The position numbers and the translations under genes are program-made. Source: an uncultured Elusimicrobia bacterium (GTDB lineage: Bacteria > Elusimicrobiota > Elusimicrobia > UBA1565 > UBA9628). Taken from it: 64,000 nucleotides of DNA. Below the pieces are notes generated by a model. It was not told the DNA's origin. It saw only the letters and a list, made by a program, of their open reading frames with translations, and searched no databases. Below are positions 34,317-42,557 of the stretch, piece after piece (positions within the stretch are counted from its first letter, which is position 1; every line of letters starts with the position of its first letter). The stretch lies in contig CAIKVT010000036.1 in NCBI GenBank assembly GCA_903830945.1, forward strand, positions 1-64,000. Direction: 5' to 3'.

Positions 34317-35597
34317 TCAATCGTACTCCGGTTCAAGTCGGGAGAGTTCGGTTTCGAAGCGGGACTGGAATTTCAGGTTCAGGACATCCGTGCATACGGC
34401 GTAACGCGCCAGGGGTTCAGTCTTGTCCGCGGAGTCGAAGCCCGCGAAGTGCACGCCTACGATGCCGGTCTCGGAAATCACTAGCCGGTTGTAGGCCTCG
34501 TGCATGCTCAGGCCTTGCCGGCGTGCCAGTCCGGCCAGGTCCTGGCCCAGGACCCGGCGTGGGACTTTCCAGAGGGTGAAGAACCCGGCGTCCGTGGGGC
34601 AGGCTTGACGCAGCCCGGCTCTCTTCACGGCCGGGATCATATAGTCGAGCCGGCTGCGATAGAGGCGTTTTAAGGATTCCAATGCTTGGCGCGCCGCGGG
34701 GCGGTCCTTGAAGAATTGGCCATAGGCGGCCATGAGCGCGGGCACCGGGCCGGAATCCGTGTTGCCCTTGATGGTGATGTAGTCCTCGATGAAATCTTTG
34801 GAGCCTACCAGCGCGCCCAGGCGCGCGCCCGGGTCGCTGAAGGACTTGCTGACGGAATAGAGCTCCAGCCATTCCAGCTCGGGATAGTCCTTGGCCACGG
34901 CCGCCAGCGGGACATGGTTGTCGTCGGCCAGGCCCGCATAGGCCGCGTCGTTGACGAGACGGCTGCCGTGCTGCAGGCAGAACTGGATGAGCGCCTGCCA
35001 TTCTCCGGCCGTGGCTGCCACGGACGCCGGGTTGCCGGGCCGGATGACGAAGATCAGGTCCGGCCGCTTGACCTTGGCTTGGCGCAGGGCGGTCTCCAGA
35101 TGGGCCACGCAGAGGCGCATGTTCTCCGCCGTATAGAGCGGCCAGACCACGCGTCGGGTCCCCAGATATGAGGCGGACCAAGTCCCAGCGACGTCATAGG
35201 CGGGCAGGTTGGATGCGAGCACGAAGCGGCCGCGGCGGCGCCGGTCGGGTAGATGCAGGCCACAGGCCAGGGGGATGAGGGCGGTCGCGGTCTTGATGCC
35301 CGCGATGGGTGTTGCGCGCAGGTGAGCGAAGTCCTGGACGCGGATGCGGCCGTGGAGCTCCACCATGCCTTCGCAGAAGCCCAGCAGGTTCTTGTCTTCG
35401 GCGTAGGTGTGGTAGTCGTAACCGGGGTCTTGGCAGAACTGTGCTTGCAGGCGGCGGATCTCTTCCGGGGGGATGCCGTCGGGGTTGCCCAAGGAGAGGT
35501 TGAGGGCGGGCAGTCCGCTGCGGCGCTCATACTCGGCCAGCAGGACGTAGATGGACTGGAAGAGGTTGATGCCGGCGGGCGGGATCGCTCTGGGCAT
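34317..35597 (-). CDS. PLP-dependent aminotransferase, class I/II
   Basis: The 426-residue fold-type I PLP enzyme shows ALNLSLGNPDGIPPEEI, NDAAYAGL (PLP pyridine Asp and Tyr), LYSVSKSFSDPGARLGALVG with the Schiff-base lysine, and the terminal Arg region RYAVC. It resembles aspartate/LL-diaminopimelate-type aminotransferases, but the substrate cannot be deduced. The ATG at 35597 is preferred over a TTG at 35621, because a -35/-10 pair ends 6 bases before it. The histidine kinase gene follows after 5 bases and is probably in the same operon, an unusual partnership. Confidence 0.82.
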   Translation of the reverse strand: MPRAIPPAGINLFQSIYVLLAEYERRSGLPALNLSLGNPDGIPPEEIRRLQAQFCQDPGYDYHTYAEDKNLLGFCEGMVELHGRIRVQDFAHLRATPIAGIKTATALIPLACGLHLPDRRRRGRFVLASNLPAYDVAGTWSASYLGTRRVVWPLYTAENMRLCVAHLETALRQAKVKRPDLIFVIRPGNPASVAATAGEWQALIQFCLQHGSRLVNDAAYAGLADDNHVPLAAVAKDYPELEWLELYSVSKSFSDPGARLGALVGSKDFIEDYITIKGNTDSGPVPALMAAYGQFFKDRPAARQALESLKRLYRSRLDYMIPAVKRAGLRQACPTDAGFFTLWKVPRRVLGQDLAGLARRQGLSMHEAYNRLVISETGIVGVHFAGFDSADKTEPLARYAVCTDVLNLKFQSRFETELSRLEPEYD

Positions 35598-35603
35598 GTA
35601 AGT

Positions 35604-35633
35604 ATCGTAGCAAGACCGCAATCTGCGTTACAA
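35604..35633 (-). promoter_or_regulatory. -35/-10 leaderless promoter of the aminotransferase gene
   Basis: Minus-strand TTGTAA (35633-35628), 18-bp spacer and TACGAT (35609-35604), ending 6 bases before the ATG at 35597. The -35 overlaps the stop codon of the ORF6N gene. Confidence 0.52.
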
Positions 35634-36179
35634 TGAGCGGCGCCGCTTGCCTTTGGGAGGAGTGGTGAAGCCGATTACGGGCCGGGGCTCGGGTACGGGC
35701 TCAGGCGACGGGAGCTGGGGGATGGTTTCTATTAGGTCGGCGATATCCTGGTCGTGTCCGTCCAAGCGGTGTTCGTGTTCTGTTACCAGAGCCGCCAGTC
35801 CGTGGTCTTCGGCGATGAGCTCGCGCAGGCGGTCGAAGGTACGCATGATGGCGATGTTGACCCGGATGGCGCGCTCGCTGTTGAGGACCGAGGAGAGCAT
35901 GGCCACGCCTAGGCTGGTGAAGGCGAAGGGGCGATAGCGAAGGCCCATTCGGATGCTTAGATTGGAGGTGCTGAATTGGCACCTCCATTTGCGGAGTTCG
36001 ATGGGCGTGAGCTGCAGCATGAAGTCCTTCGGAAAGCGCTTCCAGTGGCGTTTGACGGCGCGATTGAGCGCTTTGGTAGGCACGCCGTAGAGTTCGGCCA
36101 AGTTTCGGCCCAGTATGACCTGCTTGTCCCGGATGCGGTAGATGCGGCGCTCGATGGTTTCGACAGCGATATTTTTCAT
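35628..36179 (-). CDS. ORF6N-domain DNA-binding protein
   Basis: The 183-residue protein has an N-terminal ORF6N domain: IRDKQVILGRNLAELYGVPTKALNRAVKRHWKRFPKDFMLQLT and the following FAFTSLGVAMLSSVLNSERAIRVNIAIMRTFDRLRE. ORF6N/KilA-N domains occur in phage antirepressors and in many chromosomal stand-alone genes. A helical and Pro-rich tail ending in KGKRRRSL follows. AAGGGG lies about 9 bases upstream of the ATG and an AT-rich TATATATA stretch lies near -25. With the HNH gene it forms a short accessory patch. Confidence 0.85.
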   Translation of the reverse strand: MKNIAVETIERRIYRIRDKQVILGRNLAELYGVPTKALNRAVKRHWKRFPKDFMLQLTPIELRKWRCQFSTSNLSIRMGLRYRPFAFTSLGVAMLSSVLNSERAIRVNIAIMRTFDRLRELIAEDHGLAALVTEHEHRLDGHDQDIADLIETIPQLPSPEPVPEPRPVIGFTTPPKGKRRRSL

Positions 36180-36426
36180 GGCATAGACCCCTTGCTATAT
36201 ATACGACGTGGGGGCGAAAAAGTTCCAGTCTTCCCTGGGTCCAGGGGCTGATCGTGACTGTGAGTTGGGGTCTTTGTCGGGAAGTTGAATTATTTGTCCA
36301 TTGTTAAAGGTGGGGAGAATAAATATCATTCTGTTTGGCGGCTTTCCGATTGGCCGTGTAATACCGACGATAGACACAGTAGGCAGGCACATAAATTCTC
36401 ATTGAAGAGAAGCGAATTGGGATCGA

Positions 36427-36777
36427 ATGAACAATTGGAATATCCCGGATTGGCTTGAACGGGAGGTCAAGGAACGGGACGAAGATTGCATCTATTGCCG
36501 CATCCCCATGGTTGAGTCTGGGGCCTCACACGGGTCCAGGAAGGCTATGGCAACGTGGGAGCACATCATCAACGACGAGAGCATCATCACTCGTGAAAAT
36601 ATCGCTAGATGCTGCACCTCCTGTAATTCAAGCAAGGGAACGAAACCACTTGTTGAATGGTTTGATTCAGACTACTGCAAGAAACGTGGAATCAGCAAGG
36701 ATACGGTCACTGAAATAGTTAAAAAAGCTCTTCTAGCCCAGGTCTGCGTTATGCGGAACAAGAAAAGCTCAGGATAG
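36427..36777 (+). CDS. HNH endonuclease-like protein
   Basis: A 116-residue protein with a compact HNH/ββα-metal core: CIYCRIPM, ATWEHIIND (catalytic His), ENIARCCTSCNSSKGTKPLVEW. The CxxC pairs bind a structural zinc. Sequence and flanks are AT-richer than the surroundings, which points to recent gain. The divergent ORF6N gene starts 247 bases away; the interval between them shows nothing else that I can support. It may be a free-standing homing-type nuclease or a defence or phage remnant. Confidence 0.82.
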   Translation: MNNWNIPDWLEREVKERDEDCIYCRIPMVESGASHGSRKAMATWEHIINDESIITRENIARCCTSCNSSKGTKPLVEWFDSDYCKKRGISKDTVTEIVKKALLAQVCVMRNKKSSG

Positions 36778-36793
36778 AAAGCTTTATTTCATC

Positions 36794-37573
36794 ATGAACC
36801 TCTTCTTCCGCGACGAAGGCTCTCGCATCGGCCTTCCCATCGTCCTCATCCACGGTTTCCCCCTCGACTACACCATGTGGCAGCCTCAAGTCCGAGCTCT
36901 CAAGAACCATTTCCGTGTCGTCACCTACGACGTCCGTGGCCTAGGCCGCAGCCCCCTTAACGACGCCCCCGTCACCATGGATAGCTATGTCGACGACCTC
37001 TTCAGCCTTCTCGACCACCTCAATATCTCCGCCCCAGCCATCTGCGGCTTTTCCATGGGCGGTTACATCGCCTTGCGCGCCGCGGAGCGCGCTCCCCAAC
37101 GCCTTCAAGCCCTTATCCTCGCCGACACCCGCAGCGAAGCCGACACCGAACAAGCCAGAAATAACCGCATCACCACCATCCGCGCCATTGAAAATGACGG
37201 CCTCAAGTCCTTCACCGATGACTTTATAAAGAAAGTCTTCGCACCCCGAACACTCGTCGAAAACAAACCCTGCGTAACCTCCATCCGAAACACCATCCTG
37301 CACAGCGACCCCCAAGGCGTCTGCGCCGCGGCCGCCGCCATCATGAGCCGCATGGACACGACCGCGGCTTTGCCCGGTATCCGGGTGCCGACCCTCGTCC
37401 TGGTCGGCGAACAAGACGCGTTGACGCCTCCGGCCTGCGCCCAAGCCCTGGCCTCAGCAATCCCCGGAGCTAAGTTCGCCCGGATACCCGGTGCCGGTCA
37501 CCTCAGCAGCCTCGAAGACCCCAAAGCCTTTAACCGGCATCTGCTGGGATTCCTGGAAAGCCTCTCCCATTGA
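36794..37573 (+). CDS. Alpha/beta hydrolase
   Basis: The 259-residue alpha/beta hydrolase has the oxyanion motif VLIHGFPLDYTMW, DVRGLGRS, the nucleophile elbow CGFSMGGYIALR (Ser), the acid in LVGEQDALTP (Asp) and GAGHLSSLEDP (His). It resembles 3-oxoadipate enol-lactonase/haloperoxidase-like hydrolases, but the substrate is open. It lacks a signal peptide. The trmL start follows one base after the stop, so the two form an operon. The synonymous codons in its first half are notably C-ending. Confidence 0.88.
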   Translation: MNLFFRDEGSRIGLPIVLIHGFPLDYTMWQPQVRALKNHFRVVTYDVRGLGRSPLNDAPVTMDSYVDDLFSLLDHLNISAPAICGFSMGGYIALRAAERAPQRLQALILADTRSEADTEQARNNRITTIRAIENDGLKSFTDDFIKKVFAPRTLVENKPCVTSIRNTILHSDPQGVCAAAAAIMSRMDTTAALPGIRVPTLVLVGEQDALTPPACAQALASAIPGAKFARIPGAGHLSSLEDPKAFNRHLLGFLESLSH

Positions 37574-37574
37574 A

Positions 37575-38033
37575 TTGAACATCGTCCTCTACCAGCCCGA
37601 GATCCCCTGGAACACCGGCGCCATCGGCCGCACCTGCGTGGCCGCGGGCGCGACCCTGCATCTCATAAAGCCGCTCGGCTTCCGGGTCGAGAGCCGCGAG
37701 ATCCGCCGAGCCGGCCTGGACTACTGGCCCAAGCTCCGGCTGGTGCTTCACGAAAGCCTCGACGTGTTTTTGGCTTCGCTGCCTCCCAAGGCTTCGGTCC
37801 TGGTCTTTACGACCAAGAGCCGCACCAGCTTCAGGGCGGCGCCGTATAGGGATGATAGCTATCTGCTCTTCGGCCGGGAGTCGAGCGGCTTGCCCGAGGA
37901 TGTCATGGAGCGTTTCTCCGGAAGCCTCTACCGGATACCGGCGAGTCCGGAGGTGCGTTCCCTTAACCTTTCCACCGCGGCGGCCTTGGCCCTCTATGAA
38001 GGCCTGCGCCAAGTCGGCCTGGACCCGCAATAA
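37575..38033 (+). CDS. trmL: tRNA (cytidine/uridine-2'-O)-methyltransferase TrmL
   Basis: The 152-residue SPOUT methyltransferase has NIVLYQPEIPWNTGAIGRTCVAAGATLHLIKPLGF at the N-terminus and the trefoil-knot AdoMet site LLFGRESSGLPEDV and RIPASPEVRSLNLSTAAALALYEGLRQ. TrmL methylates the ribose of nucleotide 34 in tRNA-Leu isoacceptors. The start is most likely TTG 37575, giving MNIVLYQPE as in the family; no ATG or GTG is suitably placed, and the longer frame overlaps the hydrolase. Confidence 0.92.
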   Translation: MNIVLYQPEIPWNTGAIGRTCVAAGATLHLIKPLGFRVESREIRRAGLDYWPKLRLVLHESLDVFLASLPPKASVLVFTTKSRTSFRAAPYRDDSYLLFGRESSGLPEDVMERFSGSLYRIPASPEVRSLNLSTAAALALYEGLRQVGLDPQ

Positions 38034-38078
38034 ATCCGACCCATCGCCCTGCTACATCATTACCATAGGGAGAGAGGG

Positions 38079-38648
38079 GTGAAAAGATTTCTGTTCGTGG
38101 CGGCGTTGATGATCCCCGGCTTGGCCCGGGCGCATGAGTATGTCCTGCGCGATTCCGGAGAGTTCCAGCCCCTGGGCCAGCTCGTGGAGTTCTACGACCG
38201 TTTTGGCTGGAGGTCCTACGAGGTCGAGTTCGACTTCGGCCTGGATGACACCAGCCGCAGCCTGAGCTCGGGCTCGCGCCTGGTCCTGCACATCGTCAAG
38301 CTCGATGGCAGCCGCTGGGACTATTCCTGCAAGGCCTCGGGCCGGCGGCCTCTGAGCGCCAACATCAATGTCCTTTTCGACAGCCGCGTCTCCGTGGTCG
38401 CGGACTGCCGCATCGATGAGAAGAGCTTCGCCAGGGCCGTGGGCCTCCACCCTGATGACGTTGGCACGCCGGATCTGGTCTTTCAGGCCATCGTCCAGGA
38501 CGGTCGGGCCTCTGTCGGGGCACAATGCGGAATCGTCCTGCAGCCCTCGGCGCAGAGCGCGGCCACGGAGCTCAGCCCCTATCTTGCCGCGAGCGATGAC
38601 CCCGGCGGACTGGCCGTGGTGTTCCAGCGCGACGCCTCCCTGCAGTAG
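38079..38648 (+). CDS. Exported protein of unknown function
   Basis: The 189-residue protein starts with GTG 38079 behind GGGAGAGAGGG. A signal peptide (KRFLFVAALMIPGLARA) precedes a beta-rich domain without a recognised family: HEYVLRDSGEFQPLGQLVEFYDRFGWRSYEVEF, LVLHIVKLDGSRWDYSCKA and CRIDEKSFARAVGLHPDDVG. A few cysteines may form disulfides. The location is periplasmic or extracellular. Confidence 0.6.
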   Translation: MKRFLFVAALMIPGLARAHEYVLRDSGEFQPLGQLVEFYDRFGWRSYEVEFDFGLDDTSRSLSSGSRLVLHIVKLDGSRWDYSCKASGRRPLSANINVLFDSRVSVVADCRIDEKSFARAVGLHPDDVGTPDLVFQAIVQDGRASVGAQCGIVLQPSAQSAATELSPYLAASDDPGGLAVVFQRDASLQ

Positions 38649-38752
38649 GACCAACCTTCCCACCCTCCTAGGTCTATCGTTCTACGCGCCAGTAGGCCAT
38701 TTTTCATCCCGGGGAAGTCCATTCGGCCCAGCAAAACTTGCGAGCATCCCCT

Positions 38753-38758
38753 TATAAT
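38753..38758 (+). promoter_or_regulatory. -10 box for the exported C1 peptidase gene
   Basis: TATAAT lies 51 bases upstream of the ATG at 38810. This unit has a normal leader with AAGGAG. The -35 region is weak. Confidence 0.45.
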
Positions 38759-38809
38759 CATCAGAGCATGGAAATCCAGTTGAGCCATGTCATGACCAAG
38801 GAGCCACCT

Positions 38810-40789
38810 ATGAAATCCTCATGCACCTTCGCCACCCGAGCGCTCGCGGTCGCCATCTCCTTGGCTCTCTGGCTCCCCGGCCCCGCCGCGGCGGCTGGAA
38901 CCGTGGTCCGTGGGCAGGCCGGCAACGCGGTCCTTCCCGGCAATCTGGCCGGAGCTTCCAGCGTGGCCGCGGTGCCGCTCAGACTCGATGCCATGGGCCT
39001 GCAAGGTAAATTGAATATTCCCAGTCAATCCCGCGCGTCCCTCACCCCGGTGCCGACCATCCAAGGGAACATGGTCGAGGCGGTCGTTGCCGAGTCCGTC
39101 TTGGCCGTGCCCCAGGCCGTGGTCGGTGCGGCGCAGACGGGTCCTGTCGAGTCCGCGGCAGCCGCTGATGAAGGCTCGGTCCTCAAACAGGCGCAAGCTA
39201 TCATGGTCCAGCCCGGTCGCTTTGCTCAGTCGGCGCAGCGCATGAGCCAGAGCGCTCAAGCGGCGGTCAAGTCGCTTTTGTCTTCTCAGCAGGATGCGAA
39301 GGCGGCGGATCTTCCCGCGGCAGAATTCAGCGGTCCCGGACCTTGGGCTAAAGTGCAGGATATCGGAAGGCGGGTCGCCAACCAGATGGGCTTGCCGGAG
39401 GGCATCCCTCAGAGTTGGATCCACCAGTTGAATAAGATGGATCGTTCGATGAGTCCGGAGGCCAACCGGCTGCGAGACGTCGTGCAGCGGACCGGATTCA
39501 GGACGGTGGCTTTGAATAAGGAGATCCTGGATAATCATAACGACAAATATACAACACAGCTCGTCCGGGGCCCCATCACCGATCAAAGCCAATCTGGGCG
39601 TTGCTGGCTTTTCGCGGGTTTGAACATGATCCGCTCGGCGCTTATCGCCGAAAAACGGGTTCCCAAGGATTTCGAGTTCTCCCAGAATTATCTGCACTTC
39701 TTCAACATGCTTGAAAAATGCAACCGTCAGCTGGAGCAGGCGACTGAGATTCTCCTCGCGCGGTCCGTTGGGGTGAATATACCTAAGAATGTCCTGCTGG
39801 CGCGGCTGACGGGTGGGCTTGGCGATGGCGGTTGGGACCAGTGGTTCCAATTTCTGGTCTCTAAATACGGTCTGGTTCCGCGCGGGGCCATGCCGGAAAC
39901 CCCTAGTTCCATGTCGACATCATTCATGACTCAGGAGTTGGAGAACACGCTGGCGGCCAGCGTCCAGGCGCTGGTGGAAAAGACGCGAGGATTGAAGCCC
40001 GTGGCTGCGGCTAAGGCGGCCTTGCGGATCCGCTCCGACGCTCTGGCGCGCGTTTGGCGGATTTTGGACACGCACTTGGGGACGCCGCCGTCCGATTTTG
40101 AATATCGGCAGGACGGCCAGCGTGAGAAGGTGGGGTTGGCGCGGGTCAGCCCCGCTACGGTCGTGCGCTACACTCCGCAGCAATTCTCACAGAAATTCGT
40201 CCAATTCGATCCCGCGGATTATGTCACGGTGACGAATTATCCCGGCAAGAAGAAAAACGGCGTCTTTACCATCGAGCGTTCCGCTATCGGAGCGGCGATG
40301 CCCGGACAGGATAAGTTCGACTTGCGGTTCATCAACGTGGGGGAGAAGAGGCTCGAGGAGCTGGTGACAGCGTCTATCCAGGGCGGCCAGCCGGTTTACT
40401 TCGGCGCGGATGTCGGGCAGGATGTCGATTACAAGAGCGGCATCATGCATCCCAAGATCTATGACCGCGCGCCGGTGTATGGATTCGCCCAGGATGAACA
40501 TGAGAGGCTCTCCCGCACCGCGGCGACTCGTCTTCAGGTGCTAGGCCCGAATCACGCCATGGCCATCACGGGATTCGACCGTCCGAACCCGCAAGGCCCG
40601 GTCGTGAAATTCCAAGTCGAGAATTCCTGGGGCGGCGGCGTCGGGTCCAGGGGCATCTTCCATATGTACCGGGACTGGATGCATCGAAATGTGTTTGATT
40701 TGCTCATCCATAAGAAATTCTTAAATCCCGGCGAGGTTAAAGCCTGGAAGGGCGAGGCGAAGGTCATCGACGAAAACGACATGATCTGA
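38810..40789 (+). CDS. Exported bleomycin hydrolase-like C1B cysteine peptidase
   Basis: The 659-residue protein starts at ATG 38810, 6 bases after AAGGAG. A signal peptide (residues 1-29) and a low-complexity Ala/Val/Gln region of about 170 residues precede the peptidase domain. DQSQSGRCWLFAGLNMIRS carries Cys265, GPNHAMAITGFD His582, and VENSWGGG Asn605, the papain-type triad in the pattern of bleomycin hydrolase/PepC. Known PepC and bleomycin hydrolase are cytoplasmic hexameric aminopeptidases; export with a long N-terminal extension is unusual. The C-terminus (ENDMI) extends past the Asn region and may not act as the aminopeptidase clamp. Confidence 0.85.
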   Translation: MKSSCTFATRALAVAISLALWLPGPAAAAGTVVRGQAGNAVLPGNLAGASSVAAVPLRLDAMGLQGKLNIPSQSRASLTPVPTIQGNMVEAVVAESVLAVPQAVVGAAQTGPVESAAAADEGSVLKQAQAIMVQPGRFAQSAQRMSQSAQAAVKSLLSSQQDAKAADLPAAEFSGPGPWAKVQDIGRRVANQMGLPEGIPQSWIHQLNKMDRSMSPEANRLRDVVQRTGFRTVALNKEILDNHNDKYTTQLVRGPITDQSQSGRCWLFAGLNMIRSALIAEKRVPKDFEFSQNYLHFFNMLEKCNRQLEQATEILLARSVGVNIPKNVLLARLTGGLGDGGWDQWFQFLVSKYGLVPRGAMPETPSSMSTSFMTQELENTLAASVQALVEKTRGLKPVAAAKAALRIRSDALARVWRILDTHLGTPPSDFEYRQDGQREKVGLARVSPATVVRYTPQQFSQKFVQFDPADYVTVTNYPGKKKNGVFTIERSAIGAAMPGQDKFDLRFINVGEKRLEELVTASIQGGQPVYFGADVGQDVDYKSGIMHPKIYDRAPVYGFAQDEHERLSRTAATRLQVLGPNHAMAITGFDRPNPQGPVVKFQVENSWGGGVGSRGIFHMYRDWMHRNVFDLLIHKKFLNPGEVKAWKGEAKVIDENDMI

Positions 40790-40842
40790 CGACTTGTGAC
40801 CGATTTCCCGGATTTGAATCTCGTCGTCGCCGACCCTTGCCT

Positions 40843-42510
40843 ATGACCGGCGGCCGCGGGAGGTCTTCAGCGCATGGTGGCGCGCTGGCTTGCGTCGCGG
40901 CGTGTTTCCTTGCATCCGTCCCCAGCGCCTTCGGCTGGGGCGACTACGGACACGAGCAGGTCAATGGAGCCGCGGTGCATCTTCTGCTGGGGCGGCACCG
41001 CGCTCTGGCGCAGTTCCTGCTCCCTCATTCCGCCTTGCTCCGGCGCCTGTCCATCACTCCGGACGCGGATTGGAAGTCCTCGGCCCGCCGGTCGGCGGCG
41101 ACTCCGGAGGAATCGGCCAAGCAGCGCGCCGTAGACCAGCTCGAGCATCCACTCCACTTCTTCGAGGTCGACGCCTTCATCGCGGCAGAGAAGGACCCGG
41201 ATACCATCATGCTGCTGCCCATGGGCGAATATCTTGACGTGCACTCTCAATACCGGGAGCTGCTGGCGAGCAACGCGGAGTACCTCCAGAGGATGGCCCC
41301 GGGCAAGCCTCTGGACCCGGCCGCCCACGGGACAGCGCCTTGGCGGGTGCTGCAGCTTTATGACCTGGCGGTCTCGGCGATGAGCCGGCACGATCCGGCC
41401 ATGGCTTTGTTCTTTTTGGGAGTCATGGGCCATTACGTAGCGGACTTGGCGCAGCCTCTGCACACGACCGTGGATTTCAACGGTGCGCACAGCGCGGCTC
41501 CGGCTGCGGGCGTCCACTTCGCGTTCGAGGAGAAGATCCTGGAGCAAGAGGCGCTGCGTCGTTCTGGCGATCCCGCTTTGGCGCGGGACCTTCAAAGCGG
41601 ACTTTGGCGGACTGACGCCACGGACCGGCAGGTCCTGGCCGCGGCGGCGGAGGTCATGGGCGACAAGCGGCTCATCGCGATTTCGAGGAAGAAGATACTC
41701 TCCGAGCTTTTTTCCCTAGCTCGCAGCGGCTATCCGCTGGTCCAGCCTGTGACACGGGCTTTCTCGCAGCAGTGTCAGGCGGCGCGTCGGATGGCCTCGC
41801 CCGTTGAGGCCGCGGCTATCTGCGCGTCCTGGTCCGACTCCGCCGGCAGGTCCCAGCCTCCGCAAGTCCCGGATATGGTGATTTCTGCCTTCGCGACGTC
41901 GGCCCTGTCCGTGCGGGCCTCACGGACCTCCTATGACACCACGGTACTCAAGGCCGCGGAGCAGCGCATGGCCCAAGCCGCGGTCCTGCTCGCGCGGCTT
42001 TGGGTCTCGGTTTACGAGAGCGGCGGCAGCCCGAATTTCGGCCCTATGATCGCCAGGTTCGAGGACATGCACGTCCTCGATGCCTATCCCGTCCCGAACT
42101 ATCTGCCCAGCCCAGGCTCAGCTGCGGAGCGTACGGCCTCGCCTGCGGCCGTGGAGCCGACCACCTCGATCGCCGCGGTCCTGAGCAGCGCGGCGGCCTA
42201 TGACCGCAAGATCCTGTGCCTGGTAGGCAAGGTCTCGGTTTTATTCCAGAAGACCTCGCGCGGGGGAGAGTCGTACTACACCTTCTGGCTCAGCTCAGGC
42301 GGCCGGAAGATCAAGGTTTTCTCCTACGGCCGGCCCGAGTTCCGGGATGGTGACGAGTTGGAGGCCTGCGGGCGCTTCGACCATGAGAAGCATATCAGCG
42401 GCCGCATATTCTTCGATGAGCTCTCCGCCAAGAGCATCCTAAGAGGCAAGTCCATGCGGGCCGGCTACGTGAAGCTCACAGCCACGGGCGTCCTGCCCGT
42501 CAAGCGTTGA
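40843..42510 (+). CDS. Exported S1-P1 nuclease-like protein with C-terminal OB-fold
   Basis: The 555-residue protein has a signal peptide ending AFG, so that the mature chain begins WGDYGHEQV. In S1-P1 nucleases the N-terminal Trp and the nearby His (Trp32, His37 here) bind zinc. Further ligands lie in HPLHFFEVD, and MGHYVADLAQPLHTTVDFNGAHS, the hallmark of the family. Residues about 455-530 (ILCLVGKVSVLFQKTSRGGESYYTFWL...VFSYGRPEFRDGDELEACGRF) look like an OB-fold nucleic-acid-binding domain, which is not normal in this family. It is probably a secreted single-strand nuclease or phosphatase. The ATG at 40843 is preferred to TTG 40837. Confidence 0.82.
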   Translation: MTGGRGRSSAHGGALACVAACFLASVPSAFGWGDYGHEQVNGAAVHLLLGRHRALAQFLLPHSALLRRLSITPDADWKSSARRSAATPEESAKQRAVDQLEHPLHFFEVDAFIAAEKDPDTIMLLPMGEYLDVHSQYRELLASNAEYLQRMAPGKPLDPAAHGTAPWRVLQLYDLAVSAMSRHDPAMALFFLGVMGHYVADLAQPLHTTVDFNGAHSAAPAAGVHFAFEEKILEQEALRRSGDPALARDLQSGLWRTDATDRQVLAAAAEVMGDKRLIAISRKKILSELFSLARSGYPLVQPVTRAFSQQCQAARRMASPVEAAAICASWSDSAGRSQPPQVPDMVISAFATSALSVRASRTSYDTTVLKAAEQRMAQAAVLLARLWVSVYESGGSPNFGPMIARFEDMHVLDAYPVPNYLPSPGSAAERTASPAAVEPTTSIAAVLSSAAAYDRKILCLVGKVSVLFQKTSRGGESYYTFWLSSGGRKIKVFSYGRPEFRDGDELEACGRFDHEKHISGRIFFDELSAKSILRGKSMRAGYVKLTATGVLPVKR

Positions 42511-42536
42511 GTTCGAGCCGGAGGCCTCGTCTTATG

Positions 42537-42545
42537 TGCTAGAAT
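42537..42545 (+). promoter_or_regulatory. Extended -10 for the diguanylate cyclase gene
   Basis: TGCTAGAAT (TG-N-TAGAAT) ends 12 bases before the ATG at 42558, so only a leader of about 5 bases is expected. Confidence 0.42.
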
Positions 42546-42557
42546 CCGGATGGCCCC

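Noticed and set aside
36195-36392. 65-codon minus-strand frame upstream of the ORF6N gene
   Set aside because: No start signal and no recognised motif; it covers the likely promoter of the ORF6N gene.
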